Notes under the pieces: model-generated
What the model saw: the letters and a program-made list of their open reading frames with translations, nothing else
Told to the model about the DNA's origin: nothing
Databases searched by the model: none
Program-made: the position numbers and the translations under genes
Shown: positions 1 through 4,724 of the stretch, one piece after another
Layout of the letters: every line of letters starts with the position of its first letter
Position numbering within the stretch: the first letter of the stretch is position 1
From: Bacillota bacterium
GTDB lineage: Bacteria > Bacillota > Sulfobacillia > Sulfobacillales > Sulfobacillaceae
Direction of reading: 5' to 3'
DNA length: 7,719 bases
NCBI GenBank assembly: GCA_023488565.1
Contig: JAMDDZ010000132.1
Span: 1-7,719, forward strand

Positions 1-203
1 TAGGCTTGGGGCCAATCCAAAATATTCGCATCGCAATAGTTTACATAAGCGCCTCGAGTATCAGGCAGCATCGCCCGACGAAACGACTCCACCCAATTAA
101 TGTGCGCCTCCACTTGGCTATCCTCGGTGCAATAGGCCTGATATTGCAAACCGGCCCGTACACCCCGCCGACTGGGTGTATCCAGGCACAAAATCATATC
201 CTA
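1..203 (-). pseudogene. C-terminal remnant of a BBE-type FAD-linked oxidoreductase, running off the left edge
   Basis: Read on the minus strand, the frame below an in-frame TAG (201-203) is open to the window edge. It contains RAGLQYQAYC, then WVESFRRAMLP, then GAYVNYCDANILDWPQA. The last block is characteristic of the C-terminal berberine-bridge-enzyme domain of FAD-linked oxidases (consensus like gaYvNy-D-l-w-YYG). These enzymes use covalently or tightly bound FAD to oxidise sugars, alcohols or secondary metabolites. Homology begins at about position 170 (SRRGVRAG) and nothing recognisable precedes it. The FAD-binding half is therefore missing here, and no start codon with a ribosome-binding site was found. 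I infer a decayed gene. A frameshift, with the N-terminal half in another frame above position 203, was looked for and not found. The end of the protein lies outside the window. Confidence 0.55.
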
Positions 204-487
204 AGCGCTTCATTAAGATATCGGCATATTGCACACAAATCTCTATTCGGACAGCCCACGGTAAGTTGCTTCGCTCACCAAAAGCGTCCTATTCAAATCA
301 TAGGCTCATCGACCAATCTCAGTACCAAGAGAGCACTGAATTCGCACATTAAACATCTGGAAGGGGTATACAGGGATTTCAAGGATGCCGGTTAATGTGA
401 TCCCGTTGAACGATAACACGGCTCCATATTAAAATGACCGTCAGAATTCGGCTATCGCTGAAGGTGGCCGTAGTTCCTCGTTAGTAG

Positions 488-493
488 TATACT
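488..493 (+). promoter_or_regulatory. Possible -10 box for the Nudix gene
   Basis: TATACT matches the sigma-A -10 consensus at 5 of 6 positions. It lies 30 bases before the Nudix start codon, which leaves room for a short leader of about 23 nt. No convincing -35 box lies 16-18 bases upstream (the sequence there is TGGCCG) and there is no TGn extension. This is a weak call. Confidence 0.25.
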
Positions 494-522
494 AGCGCAA
501 TCACCGTAAAAAGGAGCCGGCA

Positions 523-1089
523 ATGAACAAATGGACCGTCTTGCGAAGTCAGTACGTAACCCAGAACCCTCCCTTCAATCGCACTCGACGTGATCGAGTC
601 AAGCTACCTAACGGGGCGGAATTTGACTATGATGTCCAAGAATATCCAGATTGGGTTAATGCCATCGTACTCACTCCCGAAATGAAGGTTGTCTTGGTGT
701 ATCAATACCGCCATGGCATCGGGGACTTTTCTCTTGAGATCCCAGGCGGCATGTCTGAACCGGGAGAGGAGCCAATTATCGGCATTATCCGAGAAGTATC
801 GGAAGAAACAGGATACCAATCAGAGCGTCCTCCGGTCTTTCTCGGTGAATTCCAACCTAACCCCGCGACCAGCAACAACCTGGTACGCAGTTATCTGTTT
901 CAAAATGCACTGCCGATAGGACAACAACATTTGGATGCCAACGAAGATATCGAGATTCGCCTGATGCCCTTCGATGATTATGAGGACCTCATTCATGGCG
1001 GCCAAGCTCCACATATGTTTTCTGCTTTTGCCTACTATTTAGCCCGACATTACTTATCCCATGCATCCTCCTCACCTACTAATCATTAA
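523..1089 (+). CDS. Nudix hydrolase, ADP-ribose pyrophosphatase-like
   Basis: This 188-residue protein is a single-domain, probably cytoplasmic Nudix hydrolase. Such enzymes cleave nucleoside diphosphates linked to another moiety, such as ADP-ribose, in a Mg2+-dependent reaction. The full Nudix box is present: G76, E82, then REVSEETGY (90-98), matching G-x5-E-x7-R-E-U-x-E-E-x-G-U. It is preceded by LEIPGG (71-76). The FLGEFQPNPATSNN segment (107-120) with proline after the box, and the length, are typical of ADP-ribose pyrophosphatase-type members, but substrate cannot be fixed from sequence. The start is supported by AAGGAG at 511-516, six bases before ATG. The gene converges on the DUF5680 gene, and both stops lie in one TTAA at 1086-1089. 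It is probably transcribed alone. Confidence 0.9.
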   Translation: MNKWTVLRSQYVTQNPPFNRTRRDRVKLPNGAEFDYDVQEYPDWVNAIVLTPEMKVVLVYQYRHGIGDFSLEIPGGMSEPGEEPIIGIIREVSEETGYQSERPPVFLGEFQPNPATSNNLVRSYLFQNALPIGQQHLDANEDIEIRLMPFDDYEDLIHGGQAPHMFSAFAYYLARHYLSHASSSPTNH

Positions 1090-1537
1090 GTGCGGACAAT
1101 GCCCCCTGAATAATTCAGCGAATAAAGCTCATCGTCTGCGCGCCAAATCTTTTCAGTGCCTTGAAACCGATCGATTCCGCCCTTATGGGTGTTACGATAT
1201 ACGAAATCGTGGTCTCTAAATTCTTCGGCTCCCCAATATGGATGGCTGGCCGAGACAATTCGTAATGCGTACCGACGAAAGGCGTACACCGTCCTGGCTT
1301 CTTCCTTAACGTGAATCTTGATGCCGCCCGCGTATACCATGGACCAGTGCGGTTCGTCGTTTTCATATACCACTTCCTGGCCTGCAAAAAAAGACATCCC
1401 GTAATAAATGTCGCGATACAGGTAGTCGCCATACCGAAATTCCAATTGCTTGGTTCCCGGCACCAGAGGATTAACGGAGGCCGCATCGCCCTGGGATAAA
1501 TAACGTCTTTATCGAGAGGGGGAATACAATACGACAT
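1086..1537 (-). CDS. DUF5680-family protein, frameshifted near its start
   Basis: The main frame (stop at 1086-1088, open up to 1508) gives a small soluble protein resembling the DUF5680 family, whose function is unknown. Recognisable blocks are GTKQLEFRYGDYLYRD, YYGMSFFAGQEVVY, MVYAGG and the C-terminal IDRFQGTEKIW...YSLNYSGGI. The first in-frame start is GTG at 1463, but it has no ribosome-binding site. Family-like sequence (QGDAASVNPLVP) continues upstream of it to about 1493 without a start codon. In the neighbouring frame, ATG at 1535-1537 has GAGGT (1543-1547) five bases upstream. Adding one C to the CCC at 1493-1495 would join MSYCIPPLDKDVIYP to QGDAASVNPLV, giving 150 residues. I infer a one-base deletion or a sequencing error. 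If the deletion is real, either the GTG product of 125 residues is made or the gene is dead. Confidence 0.6.
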
Positions 1538-1542
1538 GTCTT

Positions 1543-1547
1543 ACCTC
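1543..1547 (-). promoter_or_regulatory. Ribosome-binding site that fixes the original DUF5680 start
   Basis: On the minus strand GAGGT lies five bases before ATG (1535-1537), an ideal Shine-Dalgarno arrangement. It marks the original start of the DUF5680 gene, upstream of the frameshift. The alternative GTG at 1463 has no such site. Confidence 0.5.
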
Positions 1548-1660
1548 GCACGATGGCCACAATTAGCCTCTTCCGCCTCATTGGAATTGTTTTGACTGCC
1601 ATAATTTTACTTTCGGCCACTCGGCGTGTGACGCCCAGCATCGTTGATCTGGAAATTATC

Positions 1661-1688
1661 ATTATAGGCTCTAGTACTCTTTCGTCAT
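1661..1688 (-). promoter_or_regulatory. Sigma-A type promoter for the DUF5680 gene
   Basis: On the minus strand there is a perfect -10 box TATAAT (1661-1666). A -35-like ATGACG (1683-1688, sharing TGAC with TTGACA) lies 16 bases upstream. Transcription would start near 1654 and give a leader of about 115 nt before the ATG at 1537. That leader contains a small hairpin, GGCGT-cac-ACGCC, read on the minus strand. Its role is unknown. Confidence 0.4.
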
Positions 1689-1704
1689 GACGAATTTATG
1701 GTAG

Positions 1705-1827
1705 CAGCGATTTGGCATACAAGGAAGCCTCTGGCTCGTTGACGTGATTATAGGTGAGCTCCTTACTGGTGAATTTTTCGCATCCGGACTCAATGACTCC
1801 GGCGTTGTTGCCGGTATTTGCATATGA
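1705..1827 (+). pseudogene. Possible HAF-repeat remnant
   Basis: The frame between an in-frame TAG (1702-1704) and TGA (1825-1827) encodes VDVIIGELLTGEFF, then ASGLNDSGVVAG. The second part resembles the HAF repeat of extracellular proteins (consensus like A-INdsGqVVG). Only one unit is visible, with no start codon context or neighbouring repeats in the same frame. If real, it is a fragment of a decayed surface or secreted protein. The match is short and could be chance. Confidence 0.25.
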
Positions 1828-2231
1828 AGCGGAAGTCTATTGGCCATCGCGCGGCCTCGTGATGGGAAGCCTTAGTGCGGGCCTTCTCTTGATCAACACG
1901 TGGTGGGTGCGTCTGTGGGCGCACGTGCCAACCTTCTCGCGAATCACCTCGTGTTTTGGGTGGGAACACTCGGCCCCTTGATAGCATTTCCTTTGATAAT
2001 CGGCCTATTGCCATCGCTTCCTTCCCCCGACCAGAAGACCATGCCACCCAATCATCGATTCTCAGTGCCTCAACCTCTATTTCCCTTTCCCAAACCGATT
2101 TATCCGGGCCAAAGTCCTCAACAGATGCGACACAGAGTTCTTAAGCGATCTGTCACTCAGACACGTTGCGTGTGGACTATCCATTGGTTTCTGCCAACGC
2201 CTGTGCAGGTCCGACCGAAGACACTGGTTAA

Positions 2232-2384
2232 GAAGGTGATAACCATTTCCTTAGACTCCTTACTCCGCGCGAAACAGAAATTTCTAATCGGAGGCGTAAA
2301 GGCGAGTCGTTGCGTCAAATTGCACGCAATCTCCATGTGGATTATAGTACTGTCAACCATCCCGGCCTGAAGGTTGGAGCTTGA
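2232..2384 (+). pseudogene. LuxR/GerE-like helix-turn-helix remnant
   Basis: The frame between TAA (2229-2231) and TGA (2382-2384) encodes LTPRETEISNRRRKGESL followed by RQIARNLHVDYSTVN. This follows the LuxR/GerE DNA-binding pattern: LTPRE-x-EI, then G-S-x-x-x-IA-x-x-L-x-V-x-x-x-TV. Sigma-factor region 4 has a similar layout and is an alternative. There is no start codon or ribosome-binding site. The expected remainder of the domain is replaced by an unrelated tail (HPGLKVGA), and the upstream frame is interrupted by the TAA. I infer the leftover of a transcriptional regulator gene. Only about 35 residues are family-like. Confidence 0.45.
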
Positions 2385-2529
2385 AGAATCCTTTAAGTTC
2401 CATCGGTTGACCAGCATGTGCTGCCGGAACTGACAGCAGCTTCCGCCGGAATGCTGTGGGAGGCGAGCGGCTCCGTTCTCGCGGTGCAAACCCGGGGGTG
2501 CTTCTCCAGCTCCCGGATCTTCGGACACG

Positions 2530-3132
2530 ATGTGGATTGGAAATATGGCACTGATTGTTCTGAGCTTCGTTCTTGGATGGGCCTCGTATTCGCGCAAGGG
2601 ATTCGGCAACGATTCCTTGAATTCCGGGCCACAAGACCATAAGACAAGTAAATCCGCCGACCAATTACGGCAAACAGGGTTCGGTCGCCGACTATTTGCG
2701 GATCCATAAGTCCCTTTAAAGAAGCGGGCCTGCCATTTCGCTCGATGCGATGTCGTCTATGTTGAAGACCTGAGCCATTTGGCGCGATGGAGATTAGTGC
2801 GTCCGTGGGGCCAGTGATGGTGCTGGAACGCATACGCCGATCTCGGCACGGGTCCCCTGACAAGTCGGCTGATTATGACCCTCGATGCGTTGACTCGTCT
2901 CGCGGTGACACTCATTATTGTCATTATGACGGTTCCCGAACACGCTCTTTGGGTAGCATTAGTCGCAGTCTTAATGATCCACCAAGTTTCGCTCCTAACC
3001 GCGGTTGCCTTCGCGTCGGTTCCTGCTGTGGTTATTGCGGAGTGGTGGCTTGCCCGCCTTCAAGGCCGTAGGATGATTCGGTGCCATACGGACCTTGCGT
3101 CCGCAACTACCACAGCGCTCGAAACCTTCTAG
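2530..3132 (+). pseudogene. Decayed membrane-protein gene with two in-frame stops
   Basis: One frame runs from ATG 2530 to TAG 3130-3132 (201 codons including the stop), interrupted only by TAA (2707-2709) and TGA (2815-2817). It starts with a hydrophobic signal or anchor segment (MALIVLSFVLGW), followed by a polar linker. Between the stops is VYVEDLSHLARWRLVRPWGQ, and after the TGA WCWNAYADLGTGPLTSRL. Two or three hydrophobic segments follow (LAVTLIIVIMTV, ALWVALVAVLMI, LLTAVAFASVPAVVIA), then a polar tail. The longest intact part begins at ATG 2875 (85 residues), with no ribosome-binding site. I do not recognise the family. The RW...WN...TLDAL pattern before a hydrophobic run loosely recalls the C-terminal part of membrane glycosyltransferases, but this is weak. 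Alternatively, 2530-2709 and 2875-3132 are two small membrane proteins. Confidence 0.4.
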
Positions 3133-3169
3133 CTTGATCAAACTGCGAATCCAAGTGGTAACAGGTCCA

Positions 3170-3178
3170 TGCTATACT
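3170..3178 (+). promoter_or_regulatory. Extended -10 promoter for the hen1-pnkp operon
   Basis: TGC-TATACT is a full TGn extended -10 element, a type that can work without a good -35 box. None is visible 16-18 bases upstream. Transcription would start near 3185 and leave a leader of about 160 nt before the hen1 ATG at 3345. A second, weaker candidate is TTGCGA (3230-3235) with TATGCA (3252-3257), 16 bases apart. Confidence 0.4.
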
Positions 3179-3184
3179 CAAGCC

Positions 3185-3200
3185 ATTGCCGTATTGCCGT
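3185..3200 (+). repeat. Perfect tandem 8-bp repeat at the presumed operon start
   Basis: ATTGCCGT occurs twice in direct succession (3185-3192 and 3193-3200). It begins seven bases after the extended -10 box, where transcription would start. This position would suit an operator for a regulator binding as a direct-repeat dimer, or a feature of the transcript's 5' end. No regulator gene is visible next to it, and chance or local duplication remains possible. Confidence 0.4.
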
Positions 3201-3344
3201 TTTAACAAATCTATACCAAAGAGCAATTCTTGCGACAAACATTGGATTCGATATGCAGCCATAACCGATTAATGTCAGTCAAGATTCCATGACATCCCAC
3301 ACTTGCGCTACCAGTCCTGTTTCGAGAAAGGAATGCCATTCGCA

Positions 3345-4724
3345 ATGCTATTAACAATTACCACGACCTATTCACCGGCAACCGAACTGGGATATTTATT
3401 GCATAAACATCCGAACAAGGTTCAGACGTTTCCCTTGACCTTTGGACAGGCTCACGTCTTTTATCCCGAGGCTACCGCCGCACGCTGCACTGCGGCTCTG
3501 TTGTTGAGTGTGGATCCGGTGGGCTTAGTCCGCGGCAAAACCAGAGGCGATGGTCTTGTTGACCAATATGTCAATGACCGTCCCTATACGGCATCCTCCT
3601 TTCTGTCCGTTGCGATAGCCCAAGTCTTTGGCACAGCATTAGCGGGGCATTGCAAAGCACGTCCTGAATTGGTGGAACAACGCCTGCCGCTCGAGGCCAC
3701 CATTGCAGTGGTGCCGAGCCAAGGCGGTACGCCCTTGATTCGAAGTTTGTTTGAACCGCTGGGCTACACGGTATCCGCGACAAGTTACTCGCTCGATGAG
3801 CAATTTCCCCAATGGGGGGATAGCCCGTATTATACCGTCAGGCTAAGTGCCACCTTGCCTCTGTACCAATTGTTGAACCATTTATATGTTCTGATACCGG
3901 TTCTGGATAACGACAAGCATTACTATGTGGGTGATGATGAAGTCGCCAAGTTGCTGCGCCATGGTGATGGCTGGCTGGAATTTCACCCGGAACGTCAACT
4001 CATCGCCAAACGTTATCTAAAGCGTAGCCGGCATTTGACCACGATCGCTCTTTCCCGGCTGGTTCCCGAGAATGTTGACGAAGAACCTTCATCGCTAACA
4101 CCAGAGAATCAGGTACCGTCCTTGCATGAGCAGAGGTTGATGATGGTTGTCGAGGAACTGAAAAAGCACGAGTCGCACCGCGTGCTTGACCTCGGTTGCG
4201 GCGAAGGCCGCCTGCTTCGCTATTTGCTGAAAGATCCTTCATTTAAGGAAGTCGTCGGGTTAGACGTCTCACATCCAGCACTCGCGCGAGCACAAGAACG
4301 CCTGCATCTAGACCGACTTCCATCCCACCTGGACGGCAAAGTCACGTTGCTTCATGGATCGTTAACCTATCGCGATCGACGCTTGGAAGGGTTTGACGCG
4401 GCAGCCCTGGTCGAGGTCATCGAACATCTGGATCTATCGCGGATTCCTGCGTTTGAACGAGTCGTTTTTGAATTTGCTCGCCCTAAAGTCGTCGTGGTGA
4501 CCACCCCCAATGCCGAATACAACCGCCTATACCCTTCATTGCCACAAGGTGCCATGCGCCATAAGGACCATCGCTTTGAATGGACCCGTCAGCAATTCGC
4601 CGATTGGGCACAAAAAGTAGCACGTCGTTTTGGGTATGCGGTCCGCATCGACGGCCTGGGGCCCCAGGATCCAACTGTTGGTTCGCCAAGCCAAATGGGG
4701 GTGTTTACACAACATGTTGGCTAA
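3345..4724 (+). CDS. hen1: RNA 3'-terminal ribose 2'-O-methyltransferase Hen1
   Basis: This 459-residue protein matches bacterial Hen1 along its length. Residues 1 to about 235 are the bacterial-specific Hen1_L region, which binds Pnkp and activates its ligase. The start MLLTITTTYSPATELGYLLH is typical of the family. The C-terminal half is an SAM-dependent methyltransferase: SAM motif VLDLGCGEG (280-288), acidic motif I-extension GLDVSH, metal-binding EVIEH (E357, E360, H361) and the histidine-rich KDHRFEW segment with H406 and H409. Hen1 methylates the 2'-OH of the terminal ribose of a cleaved RNA, in a metal-dependent reaction, so that the resealed tRNA resists being cut again at that site. 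ATG 3345 is preferred over in-frame ATG 3333 and TTG 3303 because family conservation begins there and GAGAAAGGA (3324-3332) lies 12 bases upstream, a slightly long spacing. Its end overlaps pnkp by 11 bases. Confidence 0.93.
   Translation: MLLTITTTYSPATELGYLLHKHPNKVQTFPLTFGQAHVFYPEATAARCTAALLLSVDPVGLVRGKTRGDGLVDQYVNDRPYTASSFLSVAIAQVFGTALAGHCKARPELVEQRLPLEATIAVVPSQGGTPLIRSLFEPLGYTVSATSYSLDEQFPQWGDSPYYTVRLSATLPLYQLLNHLYVLIPVLDNDKHYYVGDDEVAKLLRHGDGWLEFHPERQLIAKRYLKRSRHLTTIALSRLVPENVDEEPSSLTPENQVPSLHEQRLMMVVEELKKHESHRVLDLGCGEGRLLRYLLKDPSFKEVVGLDVSHPALARAQERLHLDRLPSHLDGKVTLLHGSLTYRDRRLEGFDAAALVEVIEHLDLSRIPAFERVVFEFARPKVVVVTTPNAEYNRLYPSLPQGAMRHKDHRFEWTRQQFADWAQKVARRFGYAVRIDGLGPQDPTVGSPSQMGVFTQHVG

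Larger units (their letters stand above)
1691..2529. other. Decayed stretch without an intact gene
   Basis: No frame here gives a convincing complete gene on either strand. Plus-strand frames are short, lack ribosome-binding sites and change frame often. A hydrophobic run (NLLANHLVFWVGTLGPLIAF and following residues, about 1924-2020) looks like a lost membrane segment, but I cannot assign it to a family. Two better remnants are listed separately: a HAF-like segment and a helix-turn-helix segment. I see no transposase, terminal inverted repeats or RNA gene. Confidence 0.5.

Noticed and set aside
6..395. 129-codon plus-strand frame at the left edge
   Set aside because: It starts with TTG without a ribosome-binding site, looks like no known protein, and lies opposite the BBE-like minus-strand sequence. 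It is a shadow frame.
1553..1690. Small plus-strand frame with a hydrophobic segment (MATISLFRLIGIVLTAIILL)
   Set aside because: It has no ribosome-binding site and lies over the leader and promoter of the minus-strand DUF5680 gene. A chance frame is more likely than a small membrane protein.
2418..2642. 74-codon plus-strand frame overlapping the start of the membrane pseudogene
   Set aside because: The overlapping frame from 2530 has a clear hydrophobic anchor and continues for 600 bases, whereas this one has no motif or ribosome-binding site.
2393..2863. 156-codon minus-strand frame opposite the membrane pseudogene
   Set aside because: Its composition is arginine- and serine-rich with no motif or hydrophobic pattern, typical of a shadow of a coding-like plus strand.
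3303..3344. Upstream TTG (3303) and ATG (3333) as hen1 starts
   Set aside because: Family conservation begins at the ATG at 3345, and the best ribosome-binding sequence (3324-3332) overlaps or adjoins the earlier ATG rather than preceding it.
4630..4713. Longer pnkp frame beginning inside hen1
   Set aside because: The extra 28 residues are not family-like, and starting at 4714 places the P-loop at the expected residue 15 with GGGGGTG upstream.
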